Shown here: piece after piece, positions 7,486 to 14,912 of the stretch | Numbering within the stretch: the first letter of the stretch is position 1 | How the letters are laid out: each line of letters starts with the position of its first letter | Assembly: GCA_014377155.1 (NCBI GenBank) | Contig: JACMQD010000265.1 | Span: forward strand, 1 to 16,198 | From: Herminiimonas sp. | Lineage (GTDB): Bacteria > Pseudomonadota > Gammaproteobacteria > Burkholderiales > Burkholderiaceae | Direction of reading: 5' to 3' | DNA: 16,198 bases | Notes under the pieces: generated by a model | Database searches by the model: none | The model's input: the letters and a program-made list of their open reading frames with translations, nothing else | What the model was told of the DNA's origin: nothing | Made by a program: the position numbers and the translations under genes

Positions 7486-8115
7486 CTAGCGGGTTGCAGC
7501 CAAGCGAACGGCTTCGGACATCGACAGGTTGTCCGCTCTCCCGTCCTCCACCAGCCCGGCCGCCACGCCAGCGCGGTCCGCTTCGTCGCGGTTCTGGCTA
7601 ACCTTCCATTTGCCGATCATCCGGCCAATCGGGATCTCGATGCCGACAATCGCACTCAGTATCTTCTGGATATAGTCAGCGGGCGCATCGTCGACCTTCC
7701 AAGGTAAGGCCCGGCCACTTTCATGACGCCCGGTCAGACGCCCGACCAGTCCCAATACCCACGCCGGATCGTCCATGACCCGAATTGTCCCGTAGGCATG
7801 CACCACCATGTAATTCCAGGTCGGCACTACCTTGCCATGCTCGCGTTTGCTTTCGTACCACGATGGCGTGATGTAAGCGTGCGCGCCTTGAAAAATGACC
7901 AGTGACTCACCATCCGCAGGGGTACGGCGCCACACCGGATTGGCACGCGCGACGTGGGCACGCAGCACGCCGGCTTCCCGGTCGATTTCGAATGGAATAT
8001 GGTTGGCATTAAGTAGCCCTTCGTCGTGCGTGACCAGGGTGCCGAACCCATGGTCTTCTATCAGCTGATGCAGAACCTCGGTACGTTTTTCTTCAAAATG
8101 CGACGGTGAGTACAT
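7486..8115 (-). CDS. PaiB-family FMN-binding negative transcriptional regulator
   Basis: A 209-residue protein of the PaiB family, which has a split-barrel FMN-binding fold and is annotated as a negative transcriptional regulator after Bacillus subtilis PaiB. Its biochemical role in proteobacteria is unclear. Family hallmarks are MYSPSHFEEKR at the N-terminus, HVARANPVWR (54-63), YITPSWYESK then HGKVVPTWNYMVVHAYG (81-109) and GKWKVSQNR (168-176). The length matches the family. I place the start at 8115 because MYSPSHF is the conserved beginning; an in-frame ATG at 8178 would add 21 residues and overlap the upstream OsmC gene. It starts 11 nt after the OsmC stop, so the pair is probably one transcript. 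The Shine-Dalgarno is poor, which fits translational coupling. Confidence 0.88.
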   Translation of the reverse strand: MYSPSHFEEKRTEVLHQLIEDHGFGTLVTHDEGLLNANHIPFEIDREAGVLRAHVARANPVWRRTPADGESLVIFQGAHAYITPSWYESKREHGKVVPTWNYMVVHAYGTIRVMDDPAWVLGLVGRLTGRHESGRALPWKVDDAPADYIQKILSAIVGIEIPIGRMIGKWKVSQNRDEADRAGVAAGLVEDGRADNLSMSEAVRLAATR

Positions 8116-8126
8116 GAAAGAATCTT

Positions 8127-8588
8127 TCAGCGCGCTTCCACCACGATCTCCGCCTTGAGCGAATTCGCGATGTAGCACAAGTCATGCGATTGATGATGAA
8201 TCGATGCCAGGTCGTCGGCAGTCGGCTGGTGGTCGCCGACGAACGCGATCGATGGACGCAACACGATACGCGTGATGGCAATGCGGCCATCGGCGTCCGG
8301 CTGCATGGTGCCGATCGCCTCGTCCACATAGGAATCGACGATGAAGCCGCGCTTGCCGGCGATCGACAGAAAGAAAAGCATGTGACAACTCGACGCAGCG
8401 GCCACCAGCGCTTCTTCCGGATCGACGTTGGCCGCTACCGACATCGGCTCGCGCACGCTCAGCGGCGACGAGGACGCCGCCACATGGGCACCGCCGTCGA
8501 AGGCCCAGTCATGCGCACGGCTGTAGCGATCGTCGGAAAATTTTTGCCCGGCGCGATGCCAGGCGATGGTGGCGGTGTAGTGGTGCAT
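8127..8588 (-). CDS. OsmC-family peroxiredoxin-like protein
   Basis: A 153-residue OsmC/Ohr superfamily protein; members reduce organic hydroperoxides through two redox cysteines. Cys68 in PEEALVAAASSCHM and Cys138 in HHQSHDLCYIANSL are the expected pair, with Glu59 just before the first helix as in the family. The N-terminus (MHHYTATIAWHR) and the HDWAFDGGAHVAASSSP segment are typical of the OsmC subgroup rather than Ohr. An AAGGA Shine-Dalgarno sits 4 nt before the start. It is first in a two-gene unit with the PaiB-family gene and divergent from the methyltransferase across 126 bp. Substrate and stress inducer cannot be read from sequence. Confidence 0.87.
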   Translation of the reverse strand: MHHYTATIAWHRAGQKFSDDRYSRAHDWAFDGGAHVAASSSPLSVREPMSVAANVDPEEALVAAASSCHMLFFLSIAGKRGFIVDSYVDEAIGTMQPDADGRIAITRIVLRPSIAFVGDHQPTADDLASIHHQSHDLCYIANSLKAEIVVEAR

Positions 8589-8651
8589 GGCATCCTTGTA
8601 TTTACCTGTTAGCCCAAGCTTATCTTAAAAAATATCGGCATGGAACAATCG

Positions 8652-8679
8652 TTGAACTCATGCCACTCAACAATATAGA
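8652..8679 (+). promoter_or_regulatory. Candidate sigma-70 promoter for the methyltransferase gene
   Basis: TTGAAC (8652-8657), a 16-bp spacer and TATAGA (8674-8679) match four of six positions in each hexamer. It ends 35 bp before the ATG at 8715. Consensus matching only. Confidence 0.4.
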
Positions 8680-8714
8680 AAACAGAAAAGCACTAACAAC
8701 ACGGGGAAGCAACC

Positions 8715-10265
8715 ATGCAATGGAATAACGGCTATGTCGCGGATGTCGAATATGAAACCGCTTTTTTTCCCGTGCTGAGTCCGGCGCACTTGGCCTTTGC
8801 CTGCATACTGAATAATGTCGAGCCGATTGCGCCCGATGCGCCGTTTACCTATTTCGAGCTCGGCTTCGGCCAGGGCTTTACCCTCAATCTGCTGGCCGCT
8901 GCCAACCCACATGGCCGATTTTATGGAAACGATTTCCATCCGGCGCACGTCGCGACAGCCCGGCAGCTCGCCACGAGCGCTGCACTGGACAATCTGGTGG
9001 TGCTGGAAAACAGCTTCGCCGAAATGGCCGACGGCGACGTCGATCTGCCGCAGTTCGATTTCATCACGATGCACGGCATCTACAGCTGGGTCAATGCTGA
9101 AAACCGCCAACACATCGTGCGCTTTTTAAGCCGCTATCTTAAACCGGGCGGACTGGTTTATATCAGCTACAACGTCCTGCCCGAATGGGCCAGCGCGACG
9201 CCGATGCAATGGCTGCTGCTCGAACAAGGCAAGACCGGGGTGAGCGGCAGTGAAGCGCAAATCCGGCAGGGCCGAGAGCTGATCGACCGCTTGCGCAACG
9301 AGAAGTCTGGCTATTTCGCCACGCATGACGACCCTTTCCTGCACTACCGGCTCGACAGGCTGGCCGACGCTCCTACCGCCTATCTGGCGCACGAATACCT
9401 GAACCACGGATGGGAAGCGCTCTATCACGCCGATGTCGCGCGCGACCTGGCCGCAGCCAAGCTTGAATTTGCCGGTTCGGCAACGTTCTTCAAGGCCTTG
9501 CCCCATCTTTACCTTTCGACGCAACAGCAAGCGTTGCTGGCATCCATTCCGAATCAGGGCTTGCGCGAAACCACGCGGGATTTTTTACATGCAGCCGGAT
9601 TGCGACGGGATATTTTCGTGCGCGGTCGGCGCGCGATGACACCGGCGCGGCAATCTGCCTGGCTGCGCAAGATCGGCCTGGCGCCGACCAAGCCGCGCGA
9701 CGCCTGCACGATCGAAGCCGGCCCGTGGTTGGCAACGGAGAACCAGTTTGCTGCCGTGCTCGATGCCCTGGCGGATGGGCCAAGGACATGGCATGAACTG
9801 GTGTCGCTGGCGGGCCTGGGTGACCAGCCGCAATCGACGTTGATCGAAATCGCTGTCGTGCTCGAACATTCAGGAATTGCCTCCCCCTACTTTCTCGGTG
9901 CAGCCAATCAGGATCCGCAGCCGGCCCGTCGCCTGAACCTCGCCATCGCGCAGCACAGCAGTGTTGATGACCGGTACCAGGCACTGGCATCGCCGCTGCT
10001 GGGTAATGGCACCGTGTCAGGATTGATGCAACGTATGGTATATGCCGAGCTCGAGCAGCAGACCGGCGAGATCGACGTCGCCGCGCTGGCCCGAAAAATC
10101 TGCGCCGTCATGGCCGAGCAAGGCACGCCGATCCTGCGCGACGACGAACGACTTGCTTCGACCGAAGACGAACTGGCGCATGTCGTCTGGACCATCGACG
10201 CCATCCGGGCGCAGCGGGTGCCGATCTGGCGAGGATTGCACATTTTTCAGGGCGAAAATCCATAG
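8715..10265 (+). CDS. Class I SAM-dependent methyltransferase with methyltransferase regulatory domain
   Basis: A 516-residue predicted methyltransferase. SAM-binding motif I is FELGFGQGF (47-55), the acidic post-I motif is YGNDFHP (70-76), and the motif IV region is FDFITMHGIYSWV (114-126), followed by LKPGGLVYISYNVLPEW (142-158). HGIYSWV and SYNxLPxW are typical of proteins pairing this Rossmann domain with the methyltransferase regulatory domain, here about residues 215-300. The last 190 residues (including a segment about 345-385 that reads like a winged helix) form a further C-terminal region. The same architecture occurs in rickettsial protein-lysine methyltransferases, so a protein substrate is possible, but none is indicated. 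GGGGAAG ends 5 nt before the ATG. It is flanked by a divergent OsmC gene and a convergent block, so it is probably monocistronic. Confidence 0.87.
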   Translation: MQWNNGYVADVEYETAFFPVLSPAHLAFACILNNVEPIAPDAPFTYFELGFGQGFTLNLLAAANPHGRFYGNDFHPAHVATARQLATSAALDNLVVLENSFAEMADGDVDLPQFDFITMHGIYSWVNAENRQHIVRFLSRYLKPGGLVYISYNVLPEWASATPMQWLLLEQGKTGVSGSEAQIRQGRELIDRLRNEKSGYFATHDDPFLHYRLDRLADAPTAYLAHEYLNHGWEALYHADVARDLAAAKLEFAGSATFFKALPHLYLSTQQQALLASIPNQGLRETTRDFLHAAGLRRDIFVRGRRAMTPARQSAWLRKIGLAPTKPRDACTIEAGPWLATENQFAAVLDALADGPRTWHELVSLAGLGDQPQSTLIEIAVVLEHSGIASPYFLGAANQDPQPARRLNLAIAQHSSVDDRYQALASPLLGNGTVSGLMQRMVYAELEQQTGEIDVAALARKICAVMAEQGTPILRDDERLASTEDELAHVVWTIDAIRAQRVPIWRGLHIFQGENP

Positions 10266-10280
10266 GTGCCGTAGGTGCCG
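10263..10280 (+). repeat. Tandem 9-bp repeat at the methyltransferase stop codon
   Basis: TAGGTGCCG occurs twice back to back, and the first copy begins with the TAG stop of the methyltransferase gene. It looks like a small slippage duplication with no clear function. Confidence 0.6.
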
Positions 10281-10352
10281 CCGGCATGGGGCTTGGCGAC
10301 GAGGTTCGTGCTGGACGTATGCGTGAAAATAAAACGTTGACTTGCGATGTTT

Positions 10353-10391
10353 CTATCTCAAGTCCACAGACTCGAATTCATGCTGAGATAG
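10353..10391. repeat. 8-bp inverted repeat with nested hairpin around the microprotein stop
   Basis: CTATCTCA (10353-10360) and TGAGATAG (10384-10391) are exact reverse complements separated by 23 nt, which itself contains AGTC-CACA-GACT (10361-10372). On the minus strand the structure contains the stop codon of the 28-codon gene. It could be an RNA end-structure, though the stem is short and no T-tract follows directly. Confidence 0.4.
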
Positions 10392-10444
10392 CCGAGGCAA
10401 AACAGGGCGAAGGCGATGGCGATTTGCTTCCAGTCGTATTTCAT
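10358..10444 (-). CDS. Candidate 28-residue single-pass membrane microprotein
   Basis: An ATG at 10444 opens a 28-codon frame ending in TGA at 10360-10358. The peptide starts MKYDWKQ, continues with a hydrophobic stretch IAIAFALFCLGYL (residues 8-20) and ends SMNSSLWT, the layout of a small inner-membrane peptide with a positively charged cytoplasmic start. A GGAG Shine-Dalgarno ends 5 nt before the ATG. It lies 35 nt downstream of the CoA-transferase gene on the same strand. The gap holds an 11-codon frame (10476-10441, MKNYTNNPETT) whose stop overlaps this ATG as ATGA. No family is recognised; the ribosome binding site and hydrophobic segment are the only support. Confidence 0.45.
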   Translation of the reverse strand: MKYDWKQIAIAFALFCLGYLSMNSSLWT

Positions 10445-10479
10445 GTTGTCTCCGGATTATTGGTGTAGTTTTTCATGTG

Positions 10480-11736
10480 TCAGATAACGCCGTCGGCGCG
10501 CAGTTGCAGTATTTCGGCTTCGTCATAGCCGAGGGTCTGCAGCACTTCACCGTTGTGTTCACCGAGCGCCGGGCCGAGCCAGCGCGTTTGGCCTGGTGTT
10601 TCCGAAAGCTTGGGGGTGATTGCCGGCAGCTTGATCGGTGTGCCATCGCCGAATGCATGCTGCTCGAACATTCGGCGCGCCAGGAATTGCGGATCGGTCA
10701 TCATGTCGCGCACCGAATAGATCTTGCCGACCGGGACATCGGCGCTTTTCAGGACATCGAGCGCCGCGTCGATGTCCTGCGTGCTGCACCACGCCTGGAT
10801 GGCCTGGTCGATCTCGGCGGTACGCGGCACCCGGCCGTCATTGCGCGCCAGTTGCAGATCGTTGGCGAGGTCGTCGCGCCCGATGGCGAGCATCAGCCGC
10901 TTGAAGATCGCATCGCCATTGCCGGCGATGACGATGTTCTCGCCGTCGCCGGTGGTATAAGTGTTCGATGGCACGATGCCGGGCAAGGCGCCCCCGGTGC
11001 GCTCGCGGATGACGCCGGCGTGATCGTATTCCGGCACCAGCGATTCCATCATGTTGAAGACCGCTTCGTACAGCGCGACGTCGACCATCTGGCCCTGGCC
11101 GGCCACGCATTCGACGCCAGGCTTGCCATTCCAGCGACCGCCGGTGGCATCCCGATGGCGCAGCGCCATCATGGCGCCGATCGCACCGTGCAGGGCCGCC
11201 ACCGAGTCGCCGATCGAAATGCCGACACGCACTGGCGGCCGGTCCGCGTGACCCGATACGTAGCGCATGCCACCCATCGATTCGCCGATCGCGCCGAAGC
11301 CTGGCAAATCCTTCATGGGTCCGGTCTGGCCGTAGCCGGACAAGCGCACCATGACGGTGGCCGGGTTATCCGCTTTCAGGTCGTCGTAGCCGAGATGCCA
11401 TTTTTCAAGCACGCCGGGGCGATAATTTTCGATGATGATGTCGGCGTCGAGCGCCAGGCGACGCGCAATTGCCTGACCGTGGGCATCTTTCATGTTGATA
11501 GTCACGCTTTTCTTGTTACGTGCCTGGACCGACCACCACAACGAGGTGCCATCCTTGAGCACGCGCCACTGGCGGATCGGATCGCCGCCGTCGGGCGATT
11601 CGATCTTGATGACGTCGGCGCCGAACTCCGCCAGCAGCCGCGAACAGAACGGACCGGCGATCAGCGTGCCCAGTTCCAGCACCTTGATGCCGGCCAATGG
11701 CCCAGGTGAGGATGGCGATGGCGATGGCGTGCTCAT
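10480..11736 (-). CDS. CaiB/BaiF-family (class III) CoA-transferase
   Basis: A 418-residue member of family III CoA-transferases, which move CoA between carboxylic acids via an aspartyl-CoA thioester. [35 protein letters not shown] sequence (residues 16-46) is the family N-terminal block; [17 protein letters not shown] (about 104-120) and LSGYGQTGP follow. The likely catalytic aspartate is Asp177 in [10 protein letters not shown], matching Asp169 of formyl-CoA transferase by context. The first 11 residues are a Ser/Pro-rich extension encoded by a hexamer repeat. A short insertion ([11 protein letters not shown]) precedes [11 protein letters not shown]. Its ATG overlaps the recR stop (ATGA), implying translational coupling. 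The acid substrates cannot be predicted; no beta-oxidation or carnitine genes are adjacent. Confidence 0.9.
   Translation of the reverse strand: MSTPSPSPSSPGPLAGIKVLELGTLIAGPFCSRLLAEFGADVIKIESPDGGDPIRQWRVLKDGTSLWWSVQARNKKSVTINMKDAHGQAIARRLALDADIIIENYRPGVLEKWHLGYDDLKADNPATVMVRLSGYGQTGPMKDLPGFGAIGESMGGMRYVSGHADRPPVRVGISIGDSVAALHGAIGAMMALRHRDATGGRWNGKPGVECVAGQGQMVDVALYEAVFNMMESLVPEYDHAGVIRERTGGALPGIVPSNTYTTGDGENIVIAGNGDAIFKRLMLAIGRDDLANDLQLARNDGRVPRTAEIDQAIQAWCSTQDIDAALDVLKSADVPVGKIYSVRDMMTDPQFLARRMFEQHAFGDGTPIKLPAITPKLSETPGQTRWLGPALGEHNGEVLQTLGYDEAEILQLRADGVI
11711..11728 (-). repeat. Three-unit hexamer repeat in the CoA-transferase N-terminus
   Basis: GATGGC occurs three times in tandem on the plus strand; on the coding strand it encodes alternating Ser-Pro in the protein's leading extension. 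As the unit is six bases, copy-number change would alter length without shifting frame. Confidence 0.7.
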
Positions 11737-12329
11737 GTGGCGCGCCGGTCGAGCATGGCGCGGGCGATGGTGCCGGCGTCGACATATTCCAGCTCGCCGC
11801 CTACCGGAACGCCACGTGCCAGCCGGCTGACCTTCATGCCGCGCGACTTCAGCGTCTCGCTGATGTAGTGCGCGGTCGCTTCGCCCTCGTTGTTGAAATT
11901 CGTCGCCAGCACCACTTCACCCACTTCGCCATCGGTGGCACGCGCTACCAGCCGCTCAAGATGGATGTCCTTTGGGCCGATACCGTCGAGCGGCGACAAG
12001 CGACCCATCAAAACGAAATACAAGCCCTTGTACGTCAATGTCTGCTCGATCATCAGCTGGTCGGACGGTGTCTCGACCACGCACAACAAGCTGGCGTCCC
12101 GCCGGGTATCGAGGCACGTCTCGCAGATGTCGTTTTCGGTAAAGGTATTGCATCGCGCGCAGTGATGGATGCGCTCCACGGCCTGCGTCAAGGCACGGCC
12201 AAGCATTTCAGCGCCCTCGCGATCATGCTGCATCAGGTGGTAGGCCATGCGCTGCGCAGACTTGGGTCCGACACCCGGCAGACGGCGCAGCGATTCGGAC
12301 AGGAATTCAAGACAGGATGGGGATTTCAC
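11733..12329 (-). CDS. recR: Recombination mediator protein RecR
   Basis: RecR works with RecO and RecF to load RecA on gapped DNA covered by SSB. The 198-residue length is standard. Domains in order: a helix-hairpin-helix ([19 protein letters not shown], about 15-33), a C4 zinc finger (Cys57, Cys60, Cys69, Cys72) and a Toprim domain from about residue 80 ([11 protein letters not shown], then [15 protein letters not shown] at 142-156). The C-terminal [19 protein letters not shown] (173-191) is the conserved RecR end. The start [19 protein letters not shown] fits homologues. It is 60 bp downstream of ybaB in the common dnaX-ybaB-recR order, and its stop overlaps the start of the CoA-transferase gene. 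Confidence 0.97.
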   Translation of the reverse strand: MKSPSCLEFLSESLRRLPGVGPKSAQRMAYHLMQHDREGAEMLGRALTQAVERIHHCARCNTFTENDICETCLDTRRDASLLCVVETPSDQLMIEQTLTYKGLYFVLMGRLSPLDGIGPKDIHLERLVARATDGEVGEVVLATNFNNEGEATAHYISETLKSRGMKVSRLARGVPVGGELEYVDAGTIARAMLDRRAT

Positions 12330-12367
12330 GTGGCAATTGTCCGGTGACGATTCATGTGGGCTGGCCG

Positions 12368-12379
12368 GCGCGCGCGCGC
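12368..12379. repeat. Alternating GC run between ybaB and recR
   Basis: Six consecutive GC dinucleotides in the 60-bp ybaB-recR gap. Alternating purine-pyrimidine tracts can adopt Z-form DNA, but at this length it may simply reflect base composition. Confidence 0.5.
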
Positions 12380-12389
12380 TTCGATCATT

Positions 12390-12716
12390 TTAAAATGGCA
12401 TCTTGAATCCGGCCGGTAACGGCATGCCGGCAGTCACACCAGCCATTTTTTCTTGCGACGTCGCTTCGGCCTTGCGCAGAGCGTCGTTGAAAGCGGCGAC
12501 CACCAGGTCTTCCAGCATGTCCTTGTCGTCGGCCAGCAGCGATGGATCGATAACCAGTCGCTTGACTTCGTTCTTGCAGGTCAGGGTCACTTTCACCAGG
12601 CCAGCACCTGACTGTCCTTCGACCTCGATCTGCGCGAGCTCGTCCTGCATTTTCTTCATGTTGTCCTGCATTGCCTGCGCCTGTTTCATCAAGCCTGCCA
12701 ACTGGTTCTTCATCAT
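12390..12716 (-). CDS. ybaB: YbaB/EbfC-family nucleoid-associated protein
   Basis: A 108-residue DNA-binding protein of the YbaB/EbfC family, small dimers that bind DNA with modest specificity and are treated as nucleoid-associated. [20 protein letters not shown] (5-24) forms the N-terminal helix; [11 protein letters not shown] (34-44), the IDPSLL-DDK-MLEDLV region (56-72) and the C-terminal [10 protein letters not shown] are conserved. Length matches. The start uses the first of two adjacent ATGs, with AGGAG about 9 nt upstream; starting at the second would remove only one Met. It begins 23 bp after dnaX and precedes recR, suggesting one transcript of replication and repair genes. Confidence 0.96.
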   Translation of the reverse strand: MMKNQLAGLMKQAQAMQDNMKKMQDELAQIEVEGQSGAGLVKVTLTCKNEVKRLVIDPSLLADDKDMLEDLVVAAFNDALRKAEATSQEKMAGVTAGMPLPAGFKMPF

Positions 12717-12739
12717 GATGTGTTACTCCTGTAGTTTGA

Positions 12740-14737
12740 TTAATTCGACGGTATCGGTTTGATCGATCCTGGCACGATGGTGGCGCCAAATTCGCGCATC
12801 AGCGTGAGTACGAACGGATCGCTTTGCATCGTATCCTCGGCCTGGCGCTGGCGCTCCGCACGTTCTGCAATCAGATGGGCATTGGCTGTTTGCTGGACGG
12901 CGCCCAGTTCGCTGCTCATGCGCACCGACTTGCCGAAATGCTCGGTCAATACAACAGCCAGCTTATCGAGACTGCCCGAGGACAACAAGGTTTCGACCGC
13001 AACGCGCAGATGCATCTCGATGTGGTTGTCGGTGGACTGGCACCTGATCAGCTCACTTTGTTGCGCCAGTTGTTGCGCCACGCCGCGCACCGGCAGCGTC
13101 GCCGCCAGCAGTGGCCAGTTGCCGTTCCAGTTCAGTTCCGCGATCGGATGCAGGATCAGCGGACGCGGTGCCTCTGCGACCTGCTTCGGTTTCGGGACCT
13201 GAGCACTTTCGGACCTGGCCACGGCTGGTGCGCTGGCATAATTCTCCGGTGGATAGCTTTCGGTCATCCGGTCCGGCATGTCCATCGAGGCTGGCGGCCA
13301 TTCCTGGTCCCACGGAGGCGACGACTGCGCGGCCGCCGCGGATTTGGACGGGTCGGTCGGCACCACCGTTGCATTTGCCGGAATCGACGCCATCGGCGCA
13401 GCAGTCGTCACTGGTGTCGACGCAATGGTTGCAACTGGCGCGCGTGTGATGCCGCGCGCGGCATCGAGCGCGGCGCGGCCGCGATTGATGCTGGCTGACG
13501 GCATGGGGACCTGCACCGGTGCCGACGATTGAGTAGCGGGCAACGCTGGTTGCACCGTAGCGGTCGCGGTAGCACGCGGCGCTGCCGCAGGTGCGGGCCG
13601 GGACGTCGGCACGGGTGGCGCATCATCCGCACTGCCCACGACCGGCCGAAATGCCAGCATACGCAAGAGCGTCATCGAAAAACCAGCGTATTCATCCGGT
13701 GCCAACCCCATTTCGTTACGACCATGCACCGCGATCTGGTAAAACAGCTGGATTTCTTCGGCATCGAATGCGGCTGCCAGGCGGATGATGTCTTCCCGCT
13801 CGGGCAAATCCTCCGCCAGTGCGGCGGGCACCGTCTGCGCCAGCGCAATCTGGTGCAGCAGTGATGCCAAGTCCTGCAAAGCGGCGCTGTACGACAAGCT
13901 GCGGGCGGCCATTTCGTCGGCCACTGCCAGCAAGCCTGCGCCTTCTTTTTGCGCCAGGCAATCCATCATCCGAATCAGGTAAGACTGGTCCAGTGCGCCC
14001 AGCATGCCCTGCACCGCTTCGAGCGTAACCGTGCCGGCCGCGTAAGCGATTGCCTGGTCGGTCAGCGACAAGGCGTCGCGCATCGAGCCGTGCGCGCCCT
14101 GCGCCAGTAGCCGCAGTGCCGGCGTCTCGAAGCCGATGCCCTCTTGCCCGAGGATGTCGTCCAAGTGCGCGACGATATGCCCTGGAGGCATCTGCTTGAG
14201 GTTGAATTGCAAGCAGCGCGATAGCACGGTGACCGGAATCTTTTGCGGATCGGTCGTGGCGAGGATGAACTTGACATGCTCGGGCGGCTCTTCGAGCGTC
14301 TTGAGCATCGAGTTGAAAGCATGGTTGGTCAGCATGTGGACTTCGTCGATCATGTAGACCTTGAAGCGGGCATTCGAAGGGGCGTATACGGCCTGCTCCA
14401 GTAACTGCGCCATTTCTTCGACACCGCGGTTGGACGCGGCATCCATTTCGATATAGTCGACAAAGCGTCCGGCATCGATGGCGATGCAGGCTTCGCACAC
14501 ACCGCACGGCTGCGACGTAATGTCGCCATTGCCATCGGCACCTATACAGTTGAAGGATTTTGCCAGGATACGCGACAACGTCGTCTTGCCGACGCCGCGG
14601 GTGCCGGTAAACAGATAAGCATGATGCAGCCGCTTGTGATCCAGTGCATGCGACAACGCGCGCACCACGTGCTCCTGTCCGACCAGGGTCGCGAAACTTT
14701 TGGGACGATATTTGCGGGCGAGGACTTGATAGGACAT
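12740..14737 (-). CDS. dnaX: DNA polymerase III subunits gamma and tau
   Basis: DnaX is the AAA+ motor of the clamp loader; full-length tau also joins polymerase cores and DnaB. The product has 665 residues. Visible are RKYRPKSFATLVGQ (8-21), Walker A GTRGVGKTT (45-53), four zinc cysteines (Cys64, Cys78, Cys81, Cys84), Walker B VYMIDEVHML (127-136) and the LSRC sensor (172-175). Residues of about 370-520 form an Ala/Pro/Thr-rich linker, followed by a tau-specific C-terminus. The start MSYQVLARKYRPK matches homologues, though no Shine-Dalgarno is apparent. I saw no A-AAA-AAG-type slippery heptamer in frame near the linker, so production of a separate gamma by frameshifting is not supported. 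First gene of the dnaX-ybaB-recR unit. Confidence 0.96.
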   Translation of the reverse strand: MSYQVLARKYRPKSFATLVGQEHVVRALSHALDHKRLHHAYLFTGTRGVGKTTLSRILAKSFNCIGADGNGDITSQPCGVCEACIAIDAGRFVDYIEMDAASNRGVEEMAQLLEQAVYAPSNARFKVYMIDEVHMLTNHAFNSMLKTLEEPPEHVKFILATTDPQKIPVTVLSRCLQFNLKQMPPGHIVAHLDDILGQEGIGFETPALRLLAQGAHGSMRDALSLTDQAIAYAAGTVTLEAVQGMLGALDQSYLIRMMDCLAQKEGAGLLAVADEMAARSLSYSAALQDLASLLHQIALAQTVPAALAEDLPEREDIIRLAAAFDAEEIQLFYQIAVHGRNEMGLAPDEYAGFSMTLLRMLAFRPVVGSADDAPPVPTSRPAPAAAPRATATATVQPALPATQSSAPVQVPMPSASINRGRAALDAARGITRAPVATIASTPVTTAAPMASIPANATVVPTDPSKSAAAAQSSPPWDQEWPPASMDMPDRMTESYPPENYASAPAVARSESAQVPKPKQVAEAPRPLILHPIAELNWNGNWPLLAATLPVRGVAQQLAQQSELIRCQSTDNHIEMHLRVAVETLLSSGSLDKLAVVLTEHFGKSVRMSSELGAVQQTANAHLIAERAERQRQAEDTMQSDPFVLTLMREFGATIVPGSIKPIPSN

Positions 14738-14868
14738 GGGATGCTGACGGGATGGGTTTAGTCACCATTTTACCTGACACCGGACATGGCTTTGCGGTCG
14801 CCGCATGAGCGGTTGCAAAAAACCGTCTAGCCGTCATGGACGTCCTAAAATATCTTGGAACGCCGCAA

Positions 14869-14874
14869 TATAAT
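14869..14874 (+). promoter_or_regulatory. Consensus -10 element for aidB
   Basis: An exact TATAAT is 38 bp upstream of the aidB ATG. The -35 position has no TTGACA-like hexamer (TAAAAT at 17-bp spacing), so the promoter may need an activator; Ada-type activation of aidB is known in E. coli, but I see no defined Ada box here. Confidence 0.45.
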
Positions 14875-14912
14875 CATGTGACCTGCCCGACGCCGACAAA
14901 AAGGACATCCCG

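Noticed and set aside
10477..11709. 410-codon plus-strand open frame
   Set aside because: Antisense to the CoA-transferase gene, which has clear family motifs and a catalytic Asp; the antisense translation resembles no protein family.
14810..14825. CGGTT-GCAAAA-AACCG hairpin in the dnaX/aidB spacer
   Set aside because: A 5-bp stem with a 6-nt loop between divergent genes is too weak and misplaced to be called a terminator or RNA gene.
14738..14912. Possible 4.5S/SRP RNA gene next to dnaX
   Set aside because: ffs is often near dnaX, and CCTGACACCGGA at 14773-14784 looked suggestive, but the conserved GGAAGGAAGCAGCC-type loop is absent on both strands.
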